Below are positions 29,063-38,017 of a stretch of DNA of 52,448 nt, piece after piece. This stretch comes from Pseudolabrys sp. (GTDB lineage: Bacteria > Pseudomonadota > Alphaproteobacteria > Rhizobiales > Xanthobacteraceae), in contig JADGGK010000015.1 in NCBI GenBank assembly GCA_019689975.1, forward strand, positions 1 to 52,448, written 5' to 3'. The notes under the pieces were generated by a model. The model was given only the letters and a program-made list of their open reading frames with translations, was not told the DNA's origin and did no database searches. Positions within the stretch are counted from its first letter, which is position 1. Each line of letters opens with the position of its first letter. Position numbers and translations under genes: made by a program.

Positions 29063-29938
29063 ATGCGAACACTGGCCAATAAGGCCTTCGTCAAGATGAA
29101 CGGCATCGGCAACGAGATCGTCATCGTCGATTTTCGTTCCGGAGACGGCCGCGTCACACCGGAGGATGTCCGCGCTGCGGCGGATCCACGCGGCGTCGCC
29201 TACGACCAGCTCATGGTGCTCTATCCCGCGCGGACACCCGGCACCGACGCCTTCATTCGTATTTACAACAATGACGGCTCGGAGGCGGGGGCTTGCGGCA
29301 ACGGCATGCGCTGCGTTGCCGACTTCGTTGCGAGGCAGAGCGGCAAGGTCGCATTGACCTTCGAGACCACGGCGGGCCTGCTCAATTGCTGGAAAGGAGA
29401 GGACGGGCTGTTCACGGTGGACATGGGCAGACCGCGTTTCGGCTGGAATGAGATTCCGTTGGCCGAGGAGTTTCACGACACGAGAGCCATCGAACTGCAG
29501 ATCGGGCCGATCGACAAACCCGTCCTGCATTCGCCTTCCGTGGTGAACATGGGCAATCCGCACGCAATATTCTGGGTTGCCGACGTGGATGCCTATGAAC
29601 TCGAGAAATTCGGTCCGCTGCTCGAGAACCACCCGATATTTCCGCAACGCGCCAATATCACGCTGGCGCACGTCGTCGCGCGCGACCGCATCGTCATCCG
29701 CACCTGGGAACGGGGCGCGGGGCTGACCAAAGCCTGCGGTTCGGCGGCCTGCGCGACGCTCGTTGCGGCGGTGCGGCTCGAGCGCTGCGATCGCAGGGCA
29801 GTTGTGGTACTGCCGGGCGGCGAGCTCGCGGTCACGTGGCGCGAGAGCGACGACCACGTGCTGATGACGGGGCCGGTGACGTTTGAATTCGCAGGCCGCT
29901 TCGACCCCTCGCTGTTCGGAAAGGCATCGGCGCCGTGA
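29063..29938 (+). CDS. dapF: Diaminopimelate epimerase
   Basis: This cofactor-independent enzyme converts LL- to meso-diaminopimelate for lysine and peptidoglycan. The 291-residue product starts [17 protein letters not shown]. Its two catalytic cysteines are Cys 78 in [11 protein letters not shown] and Cys 225 in [15 protein letters not shown]. Length and motifs are normal. Its stop overlaps the GTG start of mtaB by four bases, so dapF and mtaB form a coupled pair. Confidence 0.97.
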   Translation: MRTLANKAFVKMNGIGNEIVIVDFRSGDGRVTPEDVRAAADPRGVAYDQLMVLYPARTPGTDAFIRIYNNDGSEAGACGNGMRCVADFVARQSGKVALTFETTAGLLNCWKGEDGLFTVDMGRPRFGWNEIPLAEEFHDTRAIELQIGPIDKPVLHSPSVVNMGNPHAIFWVADVDAYELEKFGPLLENHPIFPQRANITLAHVVARDRIVIRTWERGAGLTKACGSAACATLVAAVRLERCDRRAVVVLPGGELAVTWRESDDHVLMTGPVTFEFAGRFDPSLFGKASAP

Positions 29939-31158
29939 CCGTTCAGATTGTCACCTTCGGCTGTCGGCTCAATACCTACGAGTCGGAGGTCATCCGACGC
30001 GAGGCGGCCGCCGCGGGCCTTGCGGACACGGTCGTCGTCAACACCTGTGCGGTGACTGCCGAAGCCGTCCGCCAGGCGCGTCAGCGCATCCGGCGCATCC
30101 GGCGGGAGCAGCCGCAGCTTCGCATCGTGGTCACCGGCTGCGCCGCGCAGGCGGCTCCGGATCTATTCGCGGGGATGCCGGAGGTCGATCGTGTTCTCGG
30201 CAATGAGGAGAAGTTCGACTCGAAGGCCTGGGGTGGTACGGCCAAGATCGCCGTCGCCGATATTATGACGGCGAAGACGATGCACGCGCGTGCGATCGAC
30301 GCCATCGAAGGTCGCAGCCGCGCGTTCGTGCAGGTGCAGAACGGCTGCGATCATCGCTGCACTTTTTGCATCATCCCTTATGGTCGCGGCAATTCGCGAT
30401 CACTCGACGCAGACACAATCGTCGCGCAAGTGCGCAGGCTCGTCGACAACGGCTATCGCGAGGTCGTGCTTACGGGTGTGGACATTACGAGCTACCGCCA
30501 CGGCGAGACGCGGCTCGGCGCGCTGGTCAAGCGCATCCTCCGCGAAATACCGGAGCTCGTCCGTCTGCGACTTTCATCGATCGATTCGGTGGAAGCCGAT
30601 CACGATCTGGTCGACGCCATCGCCACGGAGCCGCGTTTGATGCCGCACCTGCATCTGTCGCTACAGGCGGGTGATGATCTGATCCTCAAGCGCATGCGGC
30701 GGCGGCACACGCGCGCGGATGCCATCGCATTCTGCGCCGCCGTGCGGCGTCTGCGACCCGATATCGTTTTCGGCGCCGATATCATCGCCGGCTTTCCAAC
30801 CGAGACTGAGGACATGTTCGCCCGTTCGCTCGCTCTCGTCGACGACTGCGGGCTGACCCAATTGCACGTATTCCCATTTTCTCCGCGTCCCGGTACGCCG
30901 GCCGCGCGGATGCCGCAACTCGATCGCTCGGTGATCAAAGAGCGCGCGCGGCGTTTGCGCGAGAAGGGAGAAGCGGCCTTGCGCGCCTATCTCGAAAGGC
31001 AGATCGGCACACGCCCCCGTGTGCTCGCCGAGTCACCGACGCTGGGTCGCACCGAGCAGTTCGTCCTCGTGCGGCTGCCTAGCGCCGTCGAACCGGGAAC
31101 GCTGCTCGAGCTTCCCATCGTCGGCCACGACGGTCGCGGGCTACTCGCGGCGGCTTGA
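29935..31158 (+). CDS. mtaB: tRNA threonylcarbamoyladenosine methylthiotransferase
   Basis: This radical-SAM enzyme adds a methylthio group to t6A37 of ANN-decoding tRNAs. The 407-residue product has the N-terminal UPF0004 cluster cysteines (Cys 10 in TFGCRLN, Cys 38 in VNTCAVT, Cys 69 in VTGCAAQ) and the radical-SAM triad Cys 138, 142 and 145 ([16 protein letters not shown]). A shortened TRAM-like tail follows. It begins with GTG overlapping the dapF stop. The last 18 bases overlap the 3' end of the convergent pseudouridine synthase gene. Confidence 0.95.
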   Translation: MTVQIVTFGCRLNTYESEVIRREAAAAGLADTVVVNTCAVTAEAVRQARQRIRRIRREQPQLRIVVTGCAAQAAPDLFAGMPEVDRVLGNEEKFDSKAWGGTAKIAVADIMTAKTMHARAIDAIEGRSRAFVQVQNGCDHRCTFCIIPYGRGNSRSLDADTIVAQVRRLVDNGYREVVLTGVDITSYRHGETRLGALVKRILREIPELVRLRLSSIDSVEADHDLVDAIATEPRLMPHLHLSLQAGDDLILKRMRRRHTRADAIAFCAAVRRLRPDIVFGADIIAGFPTETEDMFARSLALVDDCGLTQLHVFPFSPRPGTPAARMPQLDRSVIKERARRLREKGEAALRAYLERQIGTRPRVLAESPTLGRTEQFVLVRLPSAVEPGTLLELPIVGHDGRGLLAAA

Positions 31159-31836
31159 ACTGCGCCACCCGCAGGCGCCCAGAAGTTCATGCATATGCAC
31201 GGGAACCGGCGCGAACACCGCGACCGGCGGTTTGTTCTTGAATATCGGGATGGTGATGTCGCGGGCGTGTAGATGGAGCGTCGGCGCGTCGCCATGCGCG
31301 GCGCGACCGTAAATCGCGTCGCCGACGATCGGCCAGCCCATTTCGGCGCAATGGACGCGGAGCTGGTGTGTGCGGCCCGTCAGCGGTTCGAGCGCAAGCC
31401 AGGTCAAACCCGGGCCGCGCCCCATCACCTGCCAGGTGGTCGTCGCCGGCAGGCCGCGCGGGTCGGCCTTCATCCACCAGCCGCGCTTTTCATCGCGTTT
31501 GGTCAAGGGCAGGTCGATCCGGCCCGCATCTGCCGCGGGAGCGCCTTGGACAACGGCCCAGTAGGTCTTCCTGATCTTTCCCTGTTTGAACAGCCGGCCG
31601 AGTGCCGCAAGCGCCTTGCGGTGACGGCCGAGCACCAGACAGCCGGAAGTGTCGCGGTCGAGCCGGTGCGCGAGCGCGGGCGGGCGCGGCAGGCCGAAAC
31701 GCAACGCGTCGAAGTAGTCTTCGAGAGCCACGCCGCCCTTCGGCCCGCGGTGCACCGCATAGCCCGCAGGCTTGTCGATCACCAGCATGAGCCCGTCGCG
31801 ATAAAGCAGGCGCGCCAGCAGCTCTTCCGGGGTCAT
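31141..31836 (-). CDS. RluA-family RNA pseudouridine synthase
   Basis: The 231-residue protein isomerises uridines in rRNA or tRNA. The catalytic motif is HRLDRDTSGCLVLG, preceded by VIDKPAGYAVHRGP and followed by RKTYWAVVQG and PLTGRTHQLRVHCAEMGWPIVGD. There is no S4 domain, which fits RluA- or RluC-like short members, but the target base cannot be told. It overlaps mtaB tail to tail by 18 bases and diverges from ftsY with only 45 bases between starts. Confidence 0.93.
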   Translation of the reverse strand: MTPEELLARLLYRDGLMLVIDKPAGYAVHRGPKGGVALEDYFDALRFGLPRPPALAHRLDRDTSGCLVLGRHRKALAALGRLFKQGKIRKTYWAVVQGAPAADAGRIDLPLTKRDEKRGWWMKADPRGLPATTTWQVMGRGPGLTWLALEPLTGRTHQLRVHCAEMGWPIVGDAIYGRAAHGDAPTLHLHARDITIPIFKNKPPVAVFAPVPVHMHELLGACGWRSSSRRE

Positions 31837-31881
31837 ATTCCGTTACCAAATTCGGCGGGAAACGGGTATCACGGGCGGGCA

Positions 31882-32814
31882 ATGAACGACAGCAGGCACA
31901 CGGAGGGGTGGTGGAAACGCCTGAGCGGAGGGCTCAGGCGGACGTCGTCGGCGCTCGCGAGTTCCATCGCCGGCCTTGCGATACGCCGCAAGCTCGACCC
32001 AGCGACGCTCGAGGAACTCGAAGCGGTCCTGATCCGTGCCGATCTCGGGCCGGAATTGGCGGCGCGGATCGTTGCGACGCTCGCCGCGGCGCGCCACGAG
32101 AAAGGCGTCTCGTCGGAGGAGTTGCAGGCTTTGCTCGCCGGCGAAATCGAAAAGATCATGACGCCCGTGGCGCGGCCGCTCGAGATCAACGCGCGGCCTT
32201 TCGTGATCCTGGTCACCGGCGTCAACGGATCCGGCAAGACCACCACCATCGGCAAGCTATCGGCACGTTTGCGCCGCGAGGGCAAGTCCGTGATGCTGGT
32301 TGCGGCCGACACGTTTCGTGCCGCCGCCATCGATCAACTCAAGGTTTGGGGCGAGCGCGCGGGCGCCGACGTCGTTGCGCGCGAAGCGGGCGCCGATGCC
32401 GCGGGCCTGGTCTTCGACGCGATCAACATGGCAAGGAAACGGGGCATCGACGTCGTTCTTGTCGATACCGCCGGGCGCCTGCAGAATCGGACGGAATTGA
32501 TGAGCGAGCTTGCGAAGATCGTGCGCGTCGCGCGCAAGGTGGATCCTGCCGCGCCGCACGCGGTGTTGTTGGTGCTTGATGCCACCGTGGGACAGAATGC
32601 GCTCAGCCAAGTCGAGATGTTCGGCAGAGCGGCCGGGGTTACGGGTCTTGCGATGACCAAGCTTGACGGTACCGCGCGCGGCGGGATTCTGGTGGCTATC
32701 GCGGCGCGCTTCGGTCTTCCGGTGCATTTCATCGGTGTCGGCGAAGGCCTGGATGACCTCGCGCCATTCACCGCGCGCGAATTTGCTCGCGCCGTGGTCG
32801 GACTCGACTCATAG
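31882..32814 (+). CDS. ftsY: Signal recognition particle receptor FtsY
   Basis: The membrane-associated GTPase receptor for SRP. The 310-residue protein has a very short N-terminal A region (about 30 residues, WWKRLSGGLRRTSSAL, amphipathic) instead of the long acidic domain of E. coli. The N domain follows, then GVNGSGKTTTIGKLS (113-127), AADTFRAAAIDQL, LVDTAGRLQNRTELMSEL, and TKLDGTARGGILVAIA. The ATG at 31882 gives this typical alphaproteobacterial form. Longer frames run into the divergent gene. yciB follows 24 bases later. Confidence 0.96.
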   Translation: MNDSRHTEGWWKRLSGGLRRTSSALASSIAGLAIRRKLDPATLEELEAVLIRADLGPELAARIVATLAAARHEKGVSSEELQALLAGEIEKIMTPVARPLEINARPFVILVTGVNGSGKTTTIGKLSARLRREGKSVMLVAADTFRAAAIDQLKVWGERAGADVVAREAGADAAGLVFDAINMARKRGIDVVLVDTAGRLQNRTELMSELAKIVRVARKVDPAAPHAVLLVLDATVGQNALSQVEMFGRAAGVTGLAMTKLDGTARGGILVAIAARFGLPVHFIGVGEGLDDLAPFTAREFARAVVGLDS

Positions 32815-32838
32815 ATCACAGCAACGAATTCGCCCGCC

Positions 32839-33414
32839 GTGTTCACGCTACCCAAGAAGGAACTGGGTCCGGCACCAAAGCTTGCGCTCGATATCGGGCC
32901 GCTCGTGTTGTTTTTTCTCGTCAACGCCTACTGCGGCATTTTTGCCGCGACCGCGACGTTCATGGTGGCGACGGTTTTTTCGGTGGCGTTCGGTTTCCTC
33001 GTCACACGGCAATTGGCGACCATGCCGTTCGTGACCCTTGTTGTTGTTTTGGTGTTCGGTTCGCTTACGCTTCTTTTTCATGATGACGAATTCATCAAGC
33101 TCAAGCCCACCGTCATCTATGGGCTGTTCGGGATCACGCTCCTATGCGGGCTTGCTATGGGTAAACCGCTGCTTGGTCTCCTGCTCAACCGAATGTTCGA
33201 CATCACCGACTTGGGATGGCGCAAGTTGACGCGGCGTTGGGCTATCTTCTTTCTGGTGCTTGCCGTGTCGAATGAAATCATTTGGCGGAACTTCTCGACC
33301 GATGTCTGGCTTGGCTTCAAATTGTTCGGAATCGTGCCGCTGACGCTTCTATTCGGCGCGTTGCAATATCCGCTGATCGTCAAGCATAGACGCGGCGCCG
33401 AAACGCACAGTTGA
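32839..33414 (+). CDS. yciB: Inner-membrane septation protein A (YciB/IspZ)
   Basis: A 191-residue polytopic membrane protein with about five hydrophobic helices. Family blocks are LALDIGPLVLFFLVNAYCGIFAATATFMVAT, GSLTLLFHDDEFIKLKPTVIYGLFG, WRKLTRRWAIFFLVLAVSNEIIWRN-like and STDVWLGFKLFGIVPLTLLF. It is required for normal septation in some bacteria, with an unknown mechanism. The start is GTG at 32839, just after ftsY, and the pair is probably co-transcribed. Confidence 0.93.
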   Translation: MFTLPKKELGPAPKLALDIGPLVLFFLVNAYCGIFAATATFMVATVFSVAFGFLVTRQLATMPFVTLVVVLVFGSLTLLFHDDEFIKLKPTVIYGLFGITLLCGLAMGKPLLGLLLNRMFDITDLGWRKLTRRWAIFFLVLAVSNEIIWRNFSTDVWLGFKLFGIVPLTLLFGALQYPLIVKHRRGAETHS

Positions 33415-33537
33415 CCCGTTTTGCCTCGGCCGATCGGGCGGCCAAACCGCGTGTAGCAGCGGGGCGAACGGTCCCGGCGAGCGGAAGCCGAAAAGCGCCG
33501 GTTCCGTCGCTCGCACCCTGCCTTCGATGGGGCAGCT

Positions 33538-34311
33538 TCAACGAAGATCGACGAGACCGAATTGGGGACCGAGGAGTCGTCGGACGCGGATGAGCTCGGC
33601 GCACGCCGCCATGGCGTCGACGGCGACACGAGCGAGCGCGGTCACCTGCGAGGGATTCGCCATCAACGCACGCATGATCGCGAATACGTTGAGATTGCCG
33701 TCGGGGTCCATCGCGGCAAGCGCCGCCGGCGGCACGACCCGTTCGATGGGATCGATAACGACGCGCAGGGCGGTGAAAGAAAGCCGGTGCCGGGCGGCGA
33801 TGCGTGCGACCACATGCGACTCCATGTCGACGGCGGCGGCTCCGGTCTTGGCGTGCAGCTCGCGTTTGGCGGCGGGGCTGCTCACCGGAAAATCCACCCC
33901 GGCGATCGGCGCGTGGTTTGCGCTCGGGATGACGCGCAGGAGCTTGCGCGACCACGTCTCGTCGGTGGCGTGGACGGTCTGCGCCGCCACGATGGACGAG
34001 GCGACAATCCAGTCGCCGGCGCGAAGGCGCGGCATCAGGCCGCCCGCCACGCCGAAGCTGACGATGCCGCAGCAGCCTTGACGCACCGCCCCTTCAACCA
34101 ACTTGGCGATGTCATGCTCGGTTTTCCGATATGCGACGCGGACTCCGGGACCGGCGGCAATGCGAGCTTCGAACGCCATGCCCACAAGTGCGATGACCGT
34201 GGAACGGCGCCGTTCGCCGGCAACGGTCGGAAAGCCCGGGTCCGCACCATCGCTGCTGCGCGTCGGACACTCGCTGTACGCTGCCTGGATCGATGCCAAC
34301 TCGGATGACAT
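33538..34311 (-). CDS. hpnG: Hopanoid-associated nucleoside phosphorylase HpnG
   Basis: In hopanoid producers HpnG releases adenine from adenosylhopane, giving the precursor of ribosylhopane and bacteriohopanetetrol. The 257-residue protein shows the nucleoside phosphorylase pattern: VIALVGMAFEARIAAGPG (residues 39-56), IVSFGVAGGLMPRLRAGD, and the ribose-contacting AAVDMESHVVARIA (Met 163/Glu 164). The N-terminal 38 residues are poorly ordered and may be over-called, but no better start codon exists before the first strand. It diverges from hpnA across 148 bases. The identification rests on motif recall plus hpnA and hpnI as neighbours. Confidence 0.85.
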   Translation of the reverse strand: MSSELASIQAAYSECPTRSSDGADPGFPTVAGERRRSTVIALVGMAFEARIAAGPGVRVAYRKTEHDIAKLVEGAVRQGCCGIVSFGVAGGLMPRLRAGDWIVASSIVAAQTVHATDETWSRKLLRVIPSANHAPIAGVDFPVSSPAAKRELHAKTGAAAVDMESHVVARIAARHRLSFTALRVVIDPIERVVPPAALAAMDPDGNLNVFAIMRALMANPSQVTALARVAVDAMAACAELIRVRRLLGPQFGLVDLR

Positions 34312-34459
34312 ATGACGCCCCGTCAGCCCCGCCGGTCATGCGTTCGGATGGTTGCAGCCGCTCCCGGTATCCGCCGTCGCCGCCGGCCGTTAGTTATGAT
34401 ATCCGCCGGTTCGGCGGAAAGTCATCGCCTCGGATATGCCGACATGATCGCGGGCTCCC

Positions 34460-35464
34460 ATGCGTAATGCAACAGTCCTCGTCACCGGCGCCACCGGTTT
34501 TGTCGGCTCGGCCGTCGCGAGAAAGCTAGTGGCGGCCGGATATTCGGTGCGCGCATTGGTGCGACGCGACGGCCGGCATGCTCGGCAGCTCGACGGTCTC
34601 GCCCTGGAACGCGCCGCCGGCGATATCCGCGAGCCGAGTTCCATCAAGGCCGCCATGCGAGGCGTTCGCTATGTCTTTCATGTGGCGGCGGATTATCGGC
34701 TGTGGGCCCCCGATCCCGGGGCCATCTTCGCCACCAACGTGACCGGCACACGCATTGTCATGGAGGAAGCGCTCCGCGCCGGGGTGGAACGCGTCGTCTA
34801 TACGAGCAGCGTGGCGACGCTGGCGCTGCGGGCGGACCGGTCGCCCGCCGACGAGAGCATACCGCTTCGCGAAGACGAGGGGATCGGCGCCTACAAGCGC
34901 AGCAAGATCGCGGCCGAGCGGCTGGTCGAGGCCTTGGTCAGGGAACGTGGATTGCCCGCCGTCATCGTCAATCCTTCAACCCCGATCGGGCCGCGCGACG
35001 TCCGTCCGACGCCGACGGGACGGATCATCCTGGAGGCGGCGCGAGGGAGAATTCCCGGCTTCGTGGATACCGGCCTCAATCTCGTTCATGTCGATGACGT
35101 GGCGGACGGGCATTTGGCGGCGCTTGCGCGCGGCGTCGTCGGCGAGCGCTATATCCTCGGGGGGCAGAACGTGCCGCTGGCGGACATGCTTGCGCAGATC
35201 GCGGCGCTCGTTAATCGCAGACCCCCGCGTCTGCGTGTTCCGCGCCTCATCGCGCTTGCGGCGGCCTATGGCGCCGAGGCGATCGCCCGTGCGCGCGGAA
35301 CCGAACCGCTGGCGACCGTCGACGGAGTGCGCATGGCCGCGCATTGGATGTACTTCACGGCGGCAAAGGCGGAACGCGAGCTCGGCTTCCGCGCGCGGCC
35401 CTATCAGGAAGGTCTGGCGGATGCGGTGCGGTGGTTCCGTGAGGCGGGCTATCTCGATGCCTGA
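34460..35464 (+). CDS. hpnA: Hopanoid-associated sugar epimerase HpnA
   Basis: A 334-residue extended SDR protein. It has the nucleotide-binding GATGFVGSAVARKL (from residue 10), VFHVAADYRLWAPDP, the catalytic YKRSK (Tyr 145/Lys 149), and VNPSTPIGPRDVRPTPTGRIIL. These match HpnA proteins of hopanoid clusters. The reaction of HpnA is not firmly established; it is annotated as a sugar epimerase. It faces hpnI tail to tail (130-base gap) and diverges from hpnG. Confidence 0.9.
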   Translation: MRNATVLVTGATGFVGSAVARKLVAAGYSVRALVRRDGRHARQLDGLALERAAGDIREPSSIKAAMRGVRYVFHVAADYRLWAPDPGAIFATNVTGTRIVMEEALRAGVERVVYTSSVATLALRADRSPADESIPLREDEGIGAYKRSKIAAERLVEALVRERGLPAVIVNPSTPIGPRDVRPTPTGRIILEAARGRIPGFVDTGLNLVHVDDVADGHLAALARGVVGERYILGGQNVPLADMLAQIAALVNRRPPRLRVPRLIALAAAYGAEAIARARGTEPLATVDGVRMAAHWMYFTAAKAERELGFRARPYQEGLADAVRWFREAGYLDA

Positions 35465-35594
35465 AGCGCGCGACGGGGATCGCATCGCTGCGCGGGTGCG
35501 ATACTTCCGGCGACGAACAGGATATTGCTGGCGATCTTAGGTTGTGTCGCCGCGATCGTTCGACCGTCGTCATGGGCGCGACCGCCCGGAAGCC

Positions 35595-36734
35595 TCAATG
35601 CCGGCGCTTGATCAGGCCGCCGGCGCGCGATAGCCGATATTGCGTTCCGCGCCAGGACACCGTCGAACCGAAGAAACTAGCCACATAGACCGCGAAAGCG
35701 ATCAGGTCGTGCAGGGGCAGCAGCCAAACGGGCTGGCGCGGCAACCCGAATCTGAGCGCGACGATCCGGCAAAGTGCCGTACGGCATGCAAGCGCCAACA
35801 CCGCGATGGCGAGCGCGCTCATGCGTCCCGCGGATATTGCGAGCAACGCCAGCGGCAGCGGGTGGGTGAGAATCGTCCCGGCATAGCCGAGACGATCGAT
35901 CTGTTTGATCGTGCGCGCAACCCGCAACTCGTGCAGCACATGCTGGCGCAGACGCTGTTCGAAACACACATGGCCGACCGTAAATCCGGGAATGGCGACG
36001 TCATAGCCGGCCGCCCGTATCGCCGCGCCGATGGCGTGATCGTCGGCGAGAACGTCGGCGAAGGGCCGAAAGCCGCCGATCCGATCGAGCGTCTCGCGCC
36101 GAAGCGCAATAGTCGCGCCGAAGCAGGGTCGCGCCAGACCCAGGCTCACCGCGACGACGGCTTGCGGAAGAAAGCGCGTGTTGATGGCCAGCGCGGACAG
36201 TTCCGACCCGAGCCCGCGCGCGGCGATCCCATGGTAAAGGCACGTCACGGCGCCGACGCCGGGCCGGCAGAGCAGCGCCACCACGTCCCGCAGATAGCGG
36301 GGACCGACCGCAATATCGCTGTCGGACATAACGATGACGGGATGCTGCGCGCGCCGTATCATGGCTGCAAGATTTGCCACCTTGCGGTTGCAGCCGGGTT
36401 CGCTGGCGCCGCTGTCGAGATCGATCGCCACGAAGGGAAATGTTGACCGGAGCCGCTGCGCGATGCGGCGCGCGAGGTCGATAGCCGTCTCGGCGCCGAG
36501 AACGATCTGGATCGTGCCGGGATAATCCTGCCGGCACAACGCCGAAAGCCGCTCGAACAAACCGGGCTCATCGCCGTGCAACGGCTTCAGCAACGTCACC
36601 GCCGGGCCTGGCTTGGCAAGCTCGCTCGTCTCCCCGGCGAAACGTCGGACCAACACGCATTCAACCGACGTCCAAAGACATGCGGCCAGGGCTGCCGCCA
36701 GAAAGGCATCCGAAATAAAGGTGAGCAGCGCCAT
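35595..36734 (-). CDS. hpnI: Hopanoid-modifying glycosyltransferase HpnI
   Basis: A membrane-bound GT2/GT21-type enzyme. In hopanoid producers HpnI transfers N-acetylglucosamine to bacteriohopanetetrol. The 379-residue protein has an N-terminal membrane helix (residues 4-24), AVTLLKPLHGDEPGLFERL, the metal-binding SDSDIAVGPRYL (137-148), GATIALRRETLDRIGGF, the acidic ADDHAIG (231-232 Asp pair), and C-terminal hydrophobic helices. Ceramide glucosyltransferases share this layout, but hpnA/hpnG context favours HpnI. It begins 4 bases after the stop of the YkoP-like gene, so the two are tightly linked. Confidence 0.9.
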   Translation of the reverse strand: MALLTFISDAFLAAALAACLWTSVECVLVRRFAGETSELAKPGPAVTLLKPLHGDEPGLFERLSALCRQDYPGTIQIVLGAETAIDLARRIAQRLRSTFPFVAIDLDSGASEPGCNRKVANLAAMIRRAQHPVIVMSDSDIAVGPRYLRDVVALLCRPGVGAVTCLYHGIAARGLGSELSALAINTRFLPQAVVAVSLGLARPCFGATIALRRETLDRIGGFRPFADVLADDHAIGAAIRAAGYDVAIPGFTVGHVCFEQRLRQHVLHELRVARTIKQIDRLGYAGTILTHPLPLALLAISAGRMSALAIAVLALACRTALCRIVALRFGLPRQPVWLLPLHDLIAFAVYVASFFGSTVSWRGTQYRLSRAGGLIKRRH

Positions 36735-36738
36735 TGCT

Positions 36739-37407
36739 TCAGCGACGGTCAGACGCGGCGGCCGGGCGGGTCTTTACGAGGGTCGAGCGACCGAAACGAC
36801 TCTCCAGCATCCGGCGCGAAATATATAGCGGCGTTCGAGTGCGCATGAGGCTGTCGCTGCCGACGGCGCCCGCATTGTATGCAATGATGACCAGCGAGAT
36901 CAGGATATTTTCACCAAAGCGGCGGATCAGTTGGCTCAGCGAGGGCGTTTCATGTTCCGCGATCGCTTCGAATCCGAAGCGGGCGAGAATCCTCGCCATC
37001 TGCTCGCCCTTGCGCCGGGTTACCGCCGGGAAGTTGATACGGATAATCGATATGTCTTGGAGATCAGGTTCGCGTTTGAGATATTGTGCCAATTCCTGCA
37101 GTGAAATCTGGGTACGACGGGTCATTTGCGAGGCACGGCTAAAGGTCATGCCGGCTTGGGAGGACGGCGGGACCTGGTCGTTCCAGAAATGGAGATCCAC
37201 CATGCGTTCCCCGCGGCACAGGCGCGTGCCATCCGACAAGGTCAACTCGTGCTTCGACCGCACGATATGCATTCGAAAGATGCAAAGCGGGTTGTCGGTA
37301 TATTCGATGATCGAATATCGCCGCCGCAGGGAGGCGTCCAATGCCAGGATCGCCTTCGTCAGCCAGGGATGATCGTGCTGCGCGTTGCGCAAGTTCTGCA
37401 CTGTCAT
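36739..37407 (-). CDS. YkoP-like protein linked to hpnI
   Basis: A 222-residue protein of unknown function. The middle region RYSIIEYTDNPLCIFRMHIVRS (31-52), GTRLCRGERMVDLHFWNDQVPP (60-81) resembles the YkoP-like domain, which in other bacteria is seen next to glycosyltransferases or fused to polysaccharide deacetylases (recalled, not searched). A single hydrophobic stretch (about 166-183, ENILISLVIIAYNAGAVG) suggests membrane association. The ATG at 37407 follows GGGAGA. It lies 4 bases upstream of hpnI, so a role in processing or handling the sugar-modified hopanoid is plausible but unproven. Confidence 0.78.
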   Translation of the reverse strand: MTVQNLRNAQHDHPWLTKAILALDASLRRRYSIIEYTDNPLCIFRMHIVRSKHELTLSDGTRLCRGERMVDLHFWNDQVPPSSQAGMTFSRASQMTRRTQISLQELAQYLKREPDLQDISIIRINFPAVTRRKGEQMARILARFGFEAIAEHETPSLSQLIRRFGENILISLVIIAYNAGAVGSDSLMRTRTPLYISRRMLESRFGRSTLVKTRPAAASDRR

Positions 37408-38017
37408 CAAGCCGTCTCCCTGTCATCCCGGCCGTGACCCTCAAGGTGATCGCCCTACTCGAATGGTGAGACCTTCGGTCCACGGAAATGCGCCGCCCCC
37501 GAATCGTAACGAGTTGACGCAGCACTGGTTGCCCATAGGCGCCGTCCGCCGTCGCCGCGCTTTGGCGGCGCCTGACATGCGGCGCCACGTGCCGCCATTC
37601 CTGCGGACGTGCCCCGGGCGGTTGCGCGCGACAAAATCGGATGAATGAGACGCGACGGCGCGAACGAAAACCGCGACCGGACGCCGCCGATACAAGCGGG
37701 TGGCGTTGTTTGCGCGCAGGCGGCGGTGCACCGCGGCTTCGGCTTTCCCGGACGTCCGTCGGACACAACAGGTCCATACGCGCAGGAGACGGCGCGGGCG
37801 GGGTCGGGGCGAGCGCAGGAGACACCGTCGGACATGGCGTCAAGCGCGGAATGCCGTAAGACCAGCCAAGTAGACGGTGGTCACCCGAATACAGTCAAGC
37901 CACCCAATCCGACCCCCCATGGACTCGTCGTCGCGGCCGGTCGAGCTGCAAGCCCGTGCCGGTGATGCGCTCATGACAGAATGGCCCCGACCCTCGAAGC
38001 CCGTCGCGAAAATAGGC
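37408..38017. other. 610-base gap without a convincing gene
   Basis: The largest gene-free stretch of the window, between the YkoP-like gene and the end of ccmG. All open frames are Arg/Pro/Ala-rich with no domain character. I see no tRNA. It has a short direct repeat GCGCAGGAGAC (two copies in the stretch around 37780-37825), a GC-rich inverted repeat around 37540-37580, and no clear promoter. It may hold the promoter of the YkoP-hpnI unit at its left end. Confidence 0.4.
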
